Shown here piece after piece: positions 1 to 11,017 of a stretch of DNA of 64,000 nucleotides. How positions within the stretch are numbered: position 1 is the first letter of the stretch; each line of letters starts with the position of its first letter. The DNA is from Marsupella aquatica (Eukaryota > Marchantiophyta). The notes below the pieces were generated by a model. That model did not search any database and was not told the DNA's origin. It saw nothing but the letters and a program-made list of their open reading frames with translations. The position numbers and the translations under genes were made by a program. Location of the stretch: positions 27,156,001 to 27,220,000 of the forward strand of contig OZ316891.1 in the NCBI GenBank assembly GCA_973895155.1, written 5' to 3'.

Positions 1-3000
1 ATAGAAGGTCACTCTCCTTCCGAGCCAAACGTTTTGGGGGGTGTTGTGTACCGTCGAAGCGCAATGGATGCCATTCTCAAATCAATTGGCCATAGTGAAC
101 TGTCGCGGTTCATCCGAACAAGTGATTTCAGGCATTGGCAGGTGAATTGTCTACCAAGTAAATACAATGGAAATGTTGTGTTTGAATTGCCTCCCGCAGA
201 AGGTCTGCTATCAAAAGGTTCGAGGCTCCGTGACATGGACAGGCCTAAAGACTACTACTTCTGGACACGGATATTTCCAACTTCTGCGAATGTCCAACCT
301 AAAAAGTTTTGGGAATTTGGTAAAGTGACGTGTACCGGTGCACTCAAATGTCGAAATCAGAAATGTGATTATCTGCTGCGGAAGAGAAGAAGAAATTCAA
401 AAGCTTGGGATGGGACACCCAAACTTGCGGGGCCACATACTGTGGGAAAGATTATTGAGGAGGGTGGAGTAGTTTGTCACTACTGCCAACAATTGCCCTT
501 TTGTACTGAAGCTTGTTCAGCAATGCTTTTTTATATGTACCCGCAATTACTTCTCAACGCGGATACATGTAAACATATGTCACGTCTTGCTGTGCATGTC
601 GGAACTCATGCGCATCCCAGTTGTAAAGTTTTTTCTCGAGGTGCGGAAAAGATTGCTCATGAGTTCATAAAGAAGCAACATGAAGCTACACCGTCTACCA
701 CACCATCGGGTATAAAGAATGCCATAACTGGATCTTTAAGGAAGGCTCTTTGTGTGTCCAACAATGACATCGCAGAATCGGAGGAAAGAGAAATTTGGGA
801 GTCGTTAATGGTTGTTTTGACCCCTCAAAAGTTTGCATCTCTTTTTTGGAGTGTTCGGCAAGACCAAAAAGGTAAAGGTGAGTTAGAGTTTCTTGTGGAA
901 ATGCAGAAATGCATAAAGTTTCCATTTCTACAACGTTACATGCTGCCAGGTCAAGGCTGTAAGGAGGAGCGACCGCATATTTTCAAAATGACGGTAAAAG
1001 GGCACGGATCTGGAGTTGATTTGTTGCGCCAAATGCAACCTGGAGGTCGACTAGAAGGCGCATGGGCTAGTTTTGATGTGATGAGGAGAATGACCAAGGA
1101 TTGGATAACTTTTAGCACTCACGTTTATGATCACAATTACCGTGCTCTTTGCACAATCTTCACATGTGAGTTGAAAGCTGAAGATTCTGAGTCGTTAGAA
1201 AAAGCTTGGAATTTGATGATTGAGGCTTGCCATGAAAATGGGTTAGACAACGTAGTAATCCATGGATTCATGGCTGACAATGCTCAAGCTGGATGGAATG
1301 CTGTTCGGAATGTGTTTTTTGGTGGACATCCTAACCCCAAAAAGGAGCGATCGGATGCGTTTCACTTCTATCAATCGTTTCATCGTCATTCAATTGGAGT
1401 ATTGGAAGAAAAACGAGAAGAGCACCGGAAGATGTGGGACTCTTTAAGGAACGCGCCAACATTTCTTGGAGCCTACAAAATTTCCAGGGAAATTGACATG
1501 TGGTGGAGATCAGGGAATTGTGTTCCAAGAAAGCTTCGGATGCTCCAAGGTTGGCTTGCGTGGTGGGTGGTCCGATGGCGTCAATGGGGAAATTTCATTC
1601 GTTTGGTGAGTTTCAACATCCATAAACAAACTGTAAACACACGAATCAACATTTTAAAAGAAGGAATCAAACAAAGTCATACTAGCGCTTGGCGCTATCA
1701 TTATTTCCAGTGACTTTTGTGTCCTAGTTCCACTCCAATATTTGCCCGAGTTTTTATACTAGCGCCCGACGCTACTTTTATGAACCACTTGTTACTCGTA
1801 TTTGTCCATATTCTAGTGTGAATGGTGGTAGCGCCAGGCGCTGGCATTGATTAAACCCGGAAATCTAACCAAATGATTTGGTTCAAATGTTTCTTTATTG
1901 AATGCAGTGACTAAGCCATATTTCCTAAACTGTGCTCCAAATGTTTTGTGCAGAACAAAAGCGTAGAGGAAAGCGCTATGATTCCTAACTGTACTACTTC
2001 AGAGGCGGCACATTCCATAATGAAGGCTTGGCAAACTAAGAAAAAGGCTGGTCTATTTGAAGCATGTGAGATGGATCAAAATAGGGCTCTTTCACAAGTT
2101 GCTGCATATACGGCGTATAAGAGAGGTCTTAACCAAGGAACCGGACCTACAATTTGGGAATTGGCATTCCGTTCGGCAGACCAGGCAGGTTCTTCAAAAA
2201 TTTTCCAAGATGCTTCCAATATGCTTCTTTCCGGTGCGGCTGAATTCGACCTGGAAAGGAGTGGCCCTCTCAATGGGGATGTTACCACAAAGTCTATGAA
2301 GAGGAAAGGTCTAGCCTCTGGGAACATCTCGGCACAAGACTCCCATCGGCATGACACTATTCTTGTAACATCACCAAATACTCGAGGCATGAAAAGGAAA
2401 AACTTAAACAAGACTGAATTCTCCCCCGTTGCATCGGGTCCTGTTCACCATGACATTGGCGTTGTGGACCTGTCAGAAAGTGAAATTGAAGAAGGCAGAC
2501 ATTGGAGTACTCCGCCCTGGAGGAGGTCAACAAGGTTGTCTGCAGCCTCCCAACCTCCCAACCTCCAAAAGGTCTGCACCTCCCAACCTCCAAAAGGTTG
2601 TCCATGACTCAGTTGTGTTGGAGATAGATGTGCGACCAGGGGCGTGGCACCTACGAAGAGTGACAAGACATGGTGCAGGGCCTCAGTGTAATGGATCTCT
2701 TGGTGGAAAATTGGATCGAGATGACTGTCGCAATCGTCTTAAAAAGGTTGGTTACCCATCAACAGATGGTGTAGTTGGCATTGTTGTCAAAGGATATCGC
2801 GTGTTCAGGGGAGAAACACACCCTAAGATGATTTGGTTTTGTCCCAATAGTGCATGCTATAAGAGCCGGCCCGGTCGTAATGTGGTGAATCTTCCCCCAT
2901 TTCCTCATAGCCTGCCCGTTTTGAAAGGAACTAATCTTTCCGAGGCTGAGGTCCAATTCCTGACTCAGCAAGGGATTGCTATCAATCTAGAGGCCGGACG

Positions 3001-3490
3001 TCAGGTTGCTCCACCTCCTTTTGACTTGCGAATCAATGTGAACCTTTTCCCGGAGAAAATCAATCTCCTTGAGCCAAATATCCGCCTTCGGAGCAGGAAT
3101 GGTAAAAATACAATCCCACGTTCAAATCTTTCGCAAGGGCACAACAAAAGAATTGAATCCGCAAACAAGGAGTCGATGACCCTCGTTCAACAATTTGATG
3201 TTTCTGTTGGGAACTCTTAGGGCAAACAATTTCAGATCCAAACCCAAGAGAGACTTCGCACGGCAAACACTTATTGGGTACAGATTTGCATTTTCCCATG
3301 TTGTTCTTGTGAGGACTTCTATCGTCACCATTCTCATGGTAGGCCCTTCATGCCGTGCAAGCATCTCTATTGGGTGTATACCAACGTCCTAAAACTAGAT
3401 GTGGTGGATTCAACTTTGGCTAGTCAGCCAATTCTGACTGTAGGAGAGGTGAGGCTCATTCTAGCTAGGCAGAATTCTTTGGACTTATAG
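1..3490 (+). pseudogene. MULE-type DNA transposase gene, broken, 5' end outside window
   Basis: The frame is open from base 1, so the start lies upstream of the window. A cysteine/histidine-rich N-terminal part (about 330-640) resembles zinc-binding DNA-binding regions. A DDE-like part follows, with candidate catalytic Asp codons at 1075 (SFDVM) and 1275 (MADNAQAGW); the third acidic residue is not clear. A phase-0 intron at 1606-1953 (GTGAG...GTGCAG) joins the first exon to a segment containing CTTSEAAHSIMKAW. The frame then shifts by one inside a 25-bp tandem duplication (2554-2603). A TAG at 3218-3220 interrupts the new frame. Downstream in the same frame is a SWIM zinc finger, CxC...CxH (CSCEDFYRHH, then PCKH, about 3300-3365), ending at TAG 3488-3490. 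SWIM plus DDE is typical of MULE transposases (family knowledge). The two breaks argue that it is inactive. Confidence 0.72.
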
Positions 3491-3876
3491 ACTAGACATT
3501 TAGTAACGTTCAACGGCTCCAAACTGATTTGTCGCATTGGAATGTTTCACATCTTTTCAATGATACCTAATCAGATACTCATTTTCTTTACACATTTTGT
3601 TATAACATATGGCTAGCGCCGGGCGCTAGCTTCAGTTTGTCCCTTTCTGAGTGAATCTTGTTTGATTATGGTCCAAATGCTTTCCAGTACTTATCTTTGC
3701 GATCGGAATCTCCGTTTGTGAACTTTCCTATATTTGAGTTCTTCTCGTGGGATATAAATCTTCCCCTTCCAGGTCACACTTCATTGAAGTGTACTTTATT
3801 ATTTATTTATGAACACCGTTCAATCCATTTGGTCTCATCTCAAACCCCTTGGTTTTTTTGTTAGCGCCTAGCGCTA
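1683..3876. repeat. Five dispersed interrupted palindromes TAGCGC-N3-GCGCTA
   Basis: Copies lie at 1683-1697 (TAGCGC TTG GCGCTA), 1760-1774 (one arm mismatch), 1829-1844 (right arm GCGCTG), 3612-3630 (extended to 9-bp arms, GCTAGCGCC G GGCGCTAGC) and 3862-3876 (TAGCGC CTA GCGCTA). The first three are in the intron of the transposase gene and the last two are just 3' of its end. I did not notice this motif elsewhere in the window. They may be transposase-binding or subterminal sites of the element (inference). Confidence 0.7.
2554..2603 (+). repeat. 25-bp tandem duplication causing a frameshift
   Basis: Two copies of a C-rich 25-base unit (CCTCCCAACCTCCAAAAGGT plus five bases) start at 2554 and 2579. 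Twenty-five is one more than a multiple of three. The reading frame upstream (stop near 2605) and the frame downstream (open to 3217) differ by exactly this shift, so the duplication is the simplest cause of the break in the transposase gene. Confidence 0.75.
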
Positions 3877-4250
3877 TTACATAGTACCTTACCGATTCCG
3901 ATGATATTTTAAAGATTGGTATTTTTGGAGTGTGCCTCACCTCAGTAGCCTATGTATGGTGGGACCCACTCAATGGTTTACGCATATATGGTGGACAAGT
4001 AATTCAGTTACAGAGACAGCATGTGAATTTTGTTGTTCCAAGGAACCCGATCAAGTCTTACCTTTCCATCAAAAATGGGCCGAAAACTTCATATCTTTAC
4101 TAGTAACAGTTCCTGTTTTCCTGTTAACAGGAATCCTGTTTTCCTGTTTCCTGTCTCGGTGGTGATGTCCGCCAAATTCGATTCCAGCAAAGGTAGTCAG
4201 AGGCCTGAGGTCTCAGGAGTTGGTATGCATGATTATTGGGCAATTTAAAA
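3491..4250. other. 3' flank of the MULE element, no gene seen
   Basis: No supported coding region. It contains the last two interrupted palindromes (3612-3630 and 3862-3876) and a short direct repeat of a TTCCTGTT-type motif near 4105-4150. A terminal inverted repeat for the element could not be placed because its other end is outside the window. Confidence 0.5.
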
Positions 4251-4489
4251 ACCTTCAGCGGGACAACCTGGTCCAACCACCGCTACCACCATGCCCCCGA
4301 CTCAAGTCCAGTATTGCAGCAGCGTCTTGCACATATTAGCAGCAGTACTTGTTGACAACAATCTCTATGAGCCTACGCCCGCCCTCTCAGCAAACGCCAA
4401 CAACTAGTAAAATCCCTCTAGCGTTGTGCCTCAGATACCCAGCAGTCAAAGATCTTGCATATTCCAAGCCTTCCACAAATCTACACAGT

Positions 4490-6404
4490 GAACTCCGTGT
4501 GGGCACAAGACCAAGTGGTTAAGCCTTTCATGCAGCGAATAGAATCCTGTATGCTCCATCTCCCAGTATAACCAACAGCCCTAGGGACAAAGGAGTTTGC
4601 CCTGAGGTTCTCCCATGCTTTCCAGATTCCCCAAGTGTATGTTATACTGCACCTTGATTGAGGAGTGCACAACAGTAACTTATCCTCAAATTTGTAGTGA
4701 TTCCATTGAATCACCCTAAAGTTCAGCCATCCCATAAGACATAGGTTAGTAGCGAGCCCATTCTGTTCTAGGGTAGTCAAGTGCCTTCATAAACCACTAT
4801 GTCAAGAGGGCATCCGAATGACTTCAAAAGTCCCTAAGCCCCAGCCCGCCTTCCACCTTAGGTCTAGCCATCTTTTCCCAAGCCACCAGAGGGATTCTCT
4901 TCCAACCAGCCGGATTAAAGGCTTTTTCAAAATTGAGCTTTAAAAACAGAGCTGCCTTCTTACGATTGTGTACCTAATCACTTTTAAGCCAAGCAAGAGA
5001 AATATTCTCTAAAATATATCTGCTTGGGATAAACCCTGTCTGCTGAGGGGTAATCAGGTTGCATAGTAGATGCTTAATTTGAAGAGCCACCAATTTGACC
5101 AGTATTTTGTAGCTGGTGTTTAGCATGTTCAAAGGGTGCTAGTCTTTTAGATATCGTTTATCCGGTTTTTTGGGATCATCTTTATTAAACCTTCTTTGAT
5201 CTCAGCAGCCAGCTCGCCTGTCAGCCAAAAGTCTTGTATCATTGCCACCAAGTCTTCCTTCATAAAGTCCCAACAGGCCCTGGATACTTCCATAGTGAGC
5301 CCATCCGTCCTCAAAGCCTTGTCCTCCGGGAGAAGCCACAACACTGCTTTCACTTCTGAGAGCGTAGGAAGCGCCTCCATTGTGCATGTCTCAGTAGCCG
5401 TAAAGGAATACCTGGTGTTCCTCATCAGAATGCACCAATTGCGCCTGCTTCCGATCAAATCAGCCTGTGGGGGCTGCCCGGTGAGTACAATGCCTCACAC
5501 TACTGTTTCACTTCACCAATAATCTCCTTAAAGTTTATAATAATTGTTCCATCCTCCTTTACCAACATCCTCATTGCCTCCCTCTCTCTTTTGGCCTTGA
5601 CGGTGGCAAAATAAAACTTAGTCGATTGCTCGTCTTTTCCCAGCCACCTGATTTTGGCTAACCGTTTAGACTGATGTGCCACCTCCACCTCCGTAGTGTG
5701 CAACTGGTCTTCCCATCACAGTAGCTCTGACAGTTCATCAGTCGAGTATTTATCTACAATTGTTGTCTTAAGTATTCTCACTTGATCTCTCAAAAAATTC
5801 ATCTCTTCCTTACCCTGTCTTGGGGAAGCTTGTATCTCCATGTATTTCTTCCTCATCCTGCCACTAGCTCTAGAGAATCATAAGTGGGGATTAAGTTCTC
5901 CCGTTCCACCCTCGCACCAAGCAGCCTCCAATAGATCCATCTTCTTTTGCTCCTTGAGAAGGGACGGATTTGCCTTAAAAAAGCAAAGCAAACCTTACCT
6001 CTTTTTGTCACCAACTTCACAGTCTGCAAGCGCCATACGGCCACGATGGGGTCATGATCTGACAATGCCGTGCCCCCATCATGTGTTAGTTCCACAGCAC
6101 CAGCAATCCACCCTCCCTGGTCACTAAGGTAAAACCAATCCAGTCGAGACTGAGTAAGAGTTGTATTATGAAGGCGCCTCCATGTGTGTCTGGAACCAAT
6201 CAGAGTGCTACCCAAATTATATACATCGATAAGATTCATGCGGACTTGTAAAAACCTCCAAAATTCCACCTCCTGTCCCCTCAGCAAGGATGAGCCACCC
6301 AAAGAATCCAACCTGGTTTCAGTCATATTAAAGTCACCACACATGATCCACTTAGCTTGAGGAATAAATAGATAAATTCTTACTTGCTTGAGGTCTGAAA
6401 TCAC
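4490..6404 (-). pseudogene. LINE (non-LTR) retrotransposon remnant, RT core deleted
   Basis: Read on the minus strand, an endonuclease domain comes first (6404-5853), with GDFNM and SDHDPI, the metal-binding motifs of APE-type LINE endonucleases. A linker follows (about 5840-5500), then the start of a reverse transcriptase (5458-5147, LPTLSEVKAVLWLLPEDKA). Near 5080-4985 there is the QQTGFIPSRYILENI motif. The next RT motif, FLKLNFEKAFN (near 4945-4910), runs directly into a C-terminal LINE motif, PKVEGGLGLRDF (near 4870-4830). The palm with the catalytic YADD-like motif is therefore missing, removed by an internal deletion. Several frame breaks are present. A further C-terminal-like segment lies at 4780-4481. 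Confidence 0.8.
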
Positions 6405-6772
6405 AACCAGAGCAACAATGAACCTATTTATGATTGTTACCCTATTGAACCAAAACCGGTTTGCCAGTTAAATGCAACTTCAAAAAAATCTAGTTGCCAC
6501 CTTTCCCTACTGGGTGGAATCACAAGGAGCCAGCAAAAAAAAACAAAAAAACAAGGAGCCAGATTGCCTTCCTCTTGAAGTAAAAAAATGGCTGTCCTTA
6601 TTCCTCAAAGTGGCAGCTCTCTATTGACTTGCAACAGATAGTAGCCCATGTTGTACTGTCAATGACAACAACAATTCAATGACAACAATTACTGCATAGC
6701 AACCAATTTTGTGTTTTTACTTTGAAGAGCTGTTGGCGGAAGTAGGGCATAAGGAACACTTGTGATCTAGAG
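6405..6772. other. Intergenic, no gene seen
   Basis: A/T-rich sequence between the LINE remnant and the U2-like fragment, with A-rich runs near 6530-6560. No supported coding frame or structured RNA. Confidence 0.5.
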
Positions 6773-6815
6773 AATGATTACACTTGATCTTAGCCAAATG
6801 CCCAAGACAAGGTAT
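6773..6815 (-). pseudogene. Degenerate U2 snRNA 5' fragment
   Basis: On the minus strand the segment begins ATACCTTGTCTTGG and continues TTTGGCTAAGATCAAGTGTA, which matches the conserved 5' end of U2 snRNA (known RNA: AUACCUUUCUCGGCC, then UUUUGGCUAAGAUCAAGUGUAG). The branch-site pairing region GUAGUA is altered (GTAATC here), and homology fades after about 40 nt with no Sm site or 3' stem. It is therefore a pseudogene fragment. Confidence 0.7.
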
Positions 6816-7814
6816 AAGAGATGATCTAGACAATTAGTTGGAGTACCCCTTGGTTATGTAAGTTTAATTTGATGTTATTCAACATCTAAGTTAGAGCACA
6901 TGAAGAGTTGCATATTGGAATAAGATTGAATAGATGAGAGAAAAACGAGCAGATTATTCATGGAAGAAGTGCATGCACATCGTTCCCTTGGTACTCCTAT
7001 GTCCATAGAGTCCATGCAAATTGCTATAGAAGCCAAAGAGTTTCTTAATTATATTCCTTTGGTATTCCATTATCCAAACAGTCGAAGGGTTTGTTTATTT
7101 GAAATGTTATTTTTCAGTTTTCAATTGGTTTTACAGTTAGAAGGTCTAATTGTTTTTCTTTGACTTTTTTCAAACACACAGTCTTGTTTGGTGCTTTTAC
7201 ATCACAAACCGTTTTGTTTGTGACCAATAGTGCTAATGTGACTGCATGTGCTTCCAGGGATTTTGGAAGGAACTTCCCATGGAGGTCCGTAATAATTAGG
7301 AAGACTGTTTTTGTTAAATTCACTAATATTGGAGGTAATTAGTAAATGAGCCCGCATACCTGTCCTTTTGAACTTAAATGAAGGTGAGGCCAAAAAGGAT
7401 TTGCCTTTATCACAACGTCATGTTGTAGCGCACTTGCCCCTCGGATTAGTTACTTCACTTACGTAGTCATATTGCCCCGCATAATGTAGATGCACTTGCC
7501 CTTTGGATTGGTTAGCTCCCAATTAATGTGCTCTGCTTCACAATTAAAGTATTGACTAGACTAAATGCCCATTGTTTGAATGTGAATAAAATGATGACAA
7601 AAATCATCATGCATGCTTGTCATTTTGATATACATAACATGCCATCATTTTTTCCGTGGACATAAATTTGGCGGGGCTATGGTTTGAGGCTTCATTCTAG
7701 AAGCCTAGACCCCAACTTTAGCTTCTGTTCGCGATTTACTAGTAAGATTTAAAAACTATGGGGATAATACAGTAATTTCCCCAAATTATTACTCTCCGTC
7801 ATAATTATGGAAAG
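6816..7814. other. Intergenic, no gene seen
   Basis: A/T-rich sequence with only short unsupported frames. Near 7420-7510 the phrase GCACTTGCCC occurs twice in a similar context, suggesting a small decayed duplication. Nothing else was recognised. Confidence 0.45.
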
Positions 7815-8691
7815 TAATGCTCAGATGGACCATTCCCATGAACCTCAGATGGTGCAGGTTACTGTTGACCAGAAGTGTATAGGTTTTCTTACAAAGATAA
7901 ATGTTATTTGCTTACAAGCCAGGTTTTTATTTTGTCCATCTAGGCATCTTGTGGAATGTGTAGGGTGATGTGGGCTTGAGTTTGGTGTTATATGTCAAAG
8001 GGTGCACTTGCCCCTCAGTCAAAATAATAGTACTCCGGCAAGTGGATGATTCAGAGATGGACCAGATTACTCTTGACCGAAAGAGTATAGATTATCTTAC
8101 AAAGAAAAGGAGTTATCTGCTCAGTATAAACATGGGTTTCCTTCCATTCAAGTGTTATATGTCAATCAACAAAAATACAGAATAATATTGAGTCTGGCTG
8201 CCCCATGAACCCAGATGGACCAGGTTGCTGTTGACCACAAGTGTATAATAACAGAATAATATTGACTTTGGCGGCCATTGCCCGGGACTCGGGTTACCAT
8301 GTTGCCATGGAGCAACGACATGTCTTCCACCCCGGGGATGGTGTTTCGGACAGAAGGCAGGCTGATCTGTCTTTTCTAGGGCAGGTGTTTGTGCTCTTGG
8401 AGATGTGCTTGTTGCTTATCCGACTGGAGGCAGTCACGTTGTGGTTGCTGCCCATGTGCCTGGCCATGGTGCAGCCAAGGCAGCCTGGCTTAAGGAGGAG
8501 GCATATGCAGTTTGCTACTGTGGAGATCTTTTCTACCCTTTTGCTCTATAGATATTTGGTGCTCTCCACCCCACCTTTGATCAGTTCCTCATGACTTGTG
8601 CAATTTTTTGTATTGAGTGGAGACCTTTTCCCCTTGTATCTGTCCTTACTGCCTTCTTTAGGTAAAGGGTATCCGTGGCTCTTCATAGGGC

Positions 8692-8925
8692 TCAGGCTTT
8701 CATTATCCTTTGTAGGGTCAAGGCAGTTGGTTTTAGGGCCTCTAGACAGATTCCACTTCGTGACCCTCCTATGCGGTTTACTGCGGAGCTCTACCAGGCT
8801 TTTCTGCTACTGCCTTGTTTAGATACAGGGCATCGGGCTTTCATAGTCCTATGTAGGGTCGAGGGTAGATAGATTCCCTTCTTGACCCTCCTATGCGGTT
8901 TACTCTAGAGCTCTACCAGGCTTTT
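8692..8925. repeat. Imperfect duplication, two ~90-115 bp copies
   Basis: Copy 1 (8692-8804) and copy 2 (8835-8925) share GGCTTTCAT.., TGTAGGGTC, GACCCTCCTATGCGGTTTAC and GAGCTCTACCAGGCTTTT in the same order. It lies inside the sequence that separates the flanking repeat units. Confidence 0.65.
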
Positions 8926-9536
8926 ATGTTCTCTGCACAATAGGGTTTTAGTCTTCTTTGCTCCCTTGGGGGCTCTTGGTTTTTGTCCTTGTTCTCAGAT
9001 TGTGATGGGGGACTCCTTGCCTTGTTTGACCTCTTGGGTCTTCTTGGGGGCTGTCCCTCCCTCTTCTCTTTCCTTCCCTTTATTGGGTTGATTTGCCTTT
9101 GGGACAATGTCTCCAGGTTTGGCATATTTGCCCTTTGGCACTTTGATATATAGTATAGACGTTTTTACAAAGAAAAGTGTTATCAAGTACAAACAAAGTT
9201 TCCCTAGCCTTCTGTCCACAGGGGCATTTTGTCAAACATTTAAGTCCATGAGGGCTTGAGTTTAGTGTTATATATCTATCAACAAAATGACAAAATAATA
9301 AGACGTCTCACGGGCCCATGAACTGAGTGACCACAAGAGTATAGATGCCCTCACAAAGAAAAATGTTATCTGAGTACAAACAAGGTCTCCCTTCTCTCCA
9401 TCCGGGCATTTTGTCAAACGTATAGGTCCATGAGGGCTTGACTTACATGTCATATGTCATTCAACAAAAATAATAACAGAATTGAATGAGTCTAGCGGCC
9501 TGATGAACCCCGGATGGAGCAGGTTACTGTTGACCA

Positions 9537-9640
9537 CAAGAGTATAGATCTTCTTACAAAGAAGTGTTATCACAAGAGTATAGATTTTCCTACAAAGAAA
9601 AGGTGTTATTACAAGAGAATAGATTTTCTTACAAATAAAA
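9537..9640. repeat. Short triplication (~35-38 bp) within one repeat unit
   Basis: The phrase ACAAGAGTATAGATTTTC, then TACAAAGAAA, then TGTTAT occurs three times in a row (starting near 9535, 9572 and 9610). The other units of the local repeat family have it once. Confidence 0.65.
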
Positions 9641-9771
9641 GTCTTATCTGAGTACAAATCAAGGTTTCCTTGCTGTCCATCCATCGGGGCGTTTTGTCAA
9701 ACGTTTCGGTCCATGGGGCCTTGCGATATGTCAATCAACAAAAATGACAGAATAATAATAAAAATATGTCT

Positions 9772-9795
9772 GGCGGGCGGGCGGGCGGGCGGGCG
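9772..9795 (+). repeat. (GGCG/GGGC)n microsatellite
   Basis: Five consecutive GGGC units. This is also a perfect G-quadruplex consensus on the plus strand. It marks the change from A/T-rich repeats to the G/A-rich leader region of the next gene. Confidence 0.85.
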
Positions 9796-11017
9796 CAGGC
9801 AGCTGGGGCAAGCTGCCTTGTCTCGCGGCTATGGACGTTGGGGAGAATGGAAAGGATTTCTAGAGCAGCTTGTGTGACGAAGGGCAATGGAGAGCCGAAG
9901 AGCTGTTCATTCGTGGCGCCGGGGCGGGAGTGAGGAGTAGTAGTAGTAGAGTGGTAGTCCGCCATCGCCACGAAGAGAAAGTGAACGAGAGAGTTTCGTG
10001 GACGAAGAAGACTTTGTTACCAGGCGGGACGAAAGGTCGAGTCGAGTCGAGTTGACTGAGAAGCAGCAGAGAGGGAGGGAGGGAGTGAGGGAGTAGTGAG
10101 CGATGACGACGATGGCAAAGGTAGGGCAGTGGTGGAGTAGAGAACTGGAGAATGATCGGGAGATCCGGCGGGTGGAGCGTGGGAAAGTGAAGTTTGGGAG
10201 GGAGATTGGAAAAGAGACCAGTGTTGAGAGGCGGAAGAAGAGGACGGGGACGGATTGAAAAAGCAAGGCAGGCTTCGTCGCCGGGGAGAGGGTGCGTATG
10301 GGTGTGGAGGTTGACGAGTTACTACTGTACTACCACCAGTGTACCATCTCAGTAGTAGTGAGTAGTCGAGTAGGAGTTGTATTTATTTGTCGACAAAGGG
10401 AGGGGAGCGAGTTAGGCTCGCTGAGCACAGTAGTCTGAGTCTGAAGCAGAGGAAGAGGGTGGCTGGCTGCGGCCTGAGGAGAGGCGATGATGATGCACTC
10501 GGTGGAGCGGAAGCAGGAGATTGTGATGAGCAAGGGGTCACACACGTGGAGGAACTGGAAAACAAATCACGAGCCTGCGTCTTGTGGATGTCATTTCTCT
10601 AATAAGAGGAAAGAGTTGTTCTCTGAGATTCTCGGATGATGCAAACGTGTACAGTCGACTTGTAGGAGATGGTGCTGTTGAGTGGGAGTCAGGGAGAGTT
10701 GATGCAGCTGTCCCGACTATTGTGACAATTACTAGAAAGAAAGAGAGCAGCGAGTGATGCTTCCCGCTCGGGGCGGCATCGATAGTTGGCCTCGACACTA
10801 TGTATCTTTTATTAAGCTTTCGTGATTTGTTAGTCTTTTGGTAGCATCTTTCGGAAGCGCCACTGCGGAAATTGTGAGAGACCAACTTGTACTTTGGACG
10901 AGGGCTTAACATTTCGGAGCTGGTTTTACGGACAGTAGAGTGGGCTCTCTGAACTTATTTTCACCGAGCTTACTTCATTTTGGCACGGCCCTCGGAAGAA
11001 AGTGACGAGGCGACGAA
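9796..11017 (+). promoter_or_regulatory. Presumed promoter/5' leader of the BAH-PHD gene, purine-rich
   Basis: Strongly purine-skewed on the plus strand, with GGGAGGGAGGGAGTGAGGG at 10073-10091 (G3N1G3N1G3N5G3). Open frames here are short and unlike any known protein. Its position directly upstream of the ATG at 11018 suggests a promoter and untranslated leader. The transcription start cannot be placed from sequence. Confidence 0.4.

Larger units (their letters stand above)
7815..9760. repeat. Cluster of decayed ~150-200 bp repeat units
   Basis: Related units recur in the same order and orientation near 7815-7990, 8050-8190, 8200-8275, 9150-9290, 9310-9475 and 9500-9755. Each carries variants of ATGGACCAGGTTACTGTTGA, GAGTATAGATTTTCTTACAA, GAGTACAAACAAGGTTTCC, GCATTTTGTCAAACG, GGTCCATGAGGGCTTGA and TATGTCAATCAACAAAAATG. 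Units 3 and 4 are separated by about 870 bp of other sequence. No coding potential was recognised, so the origin (satellite-like or a multiplied transposon fragment) is open. Confidence 0.7.
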
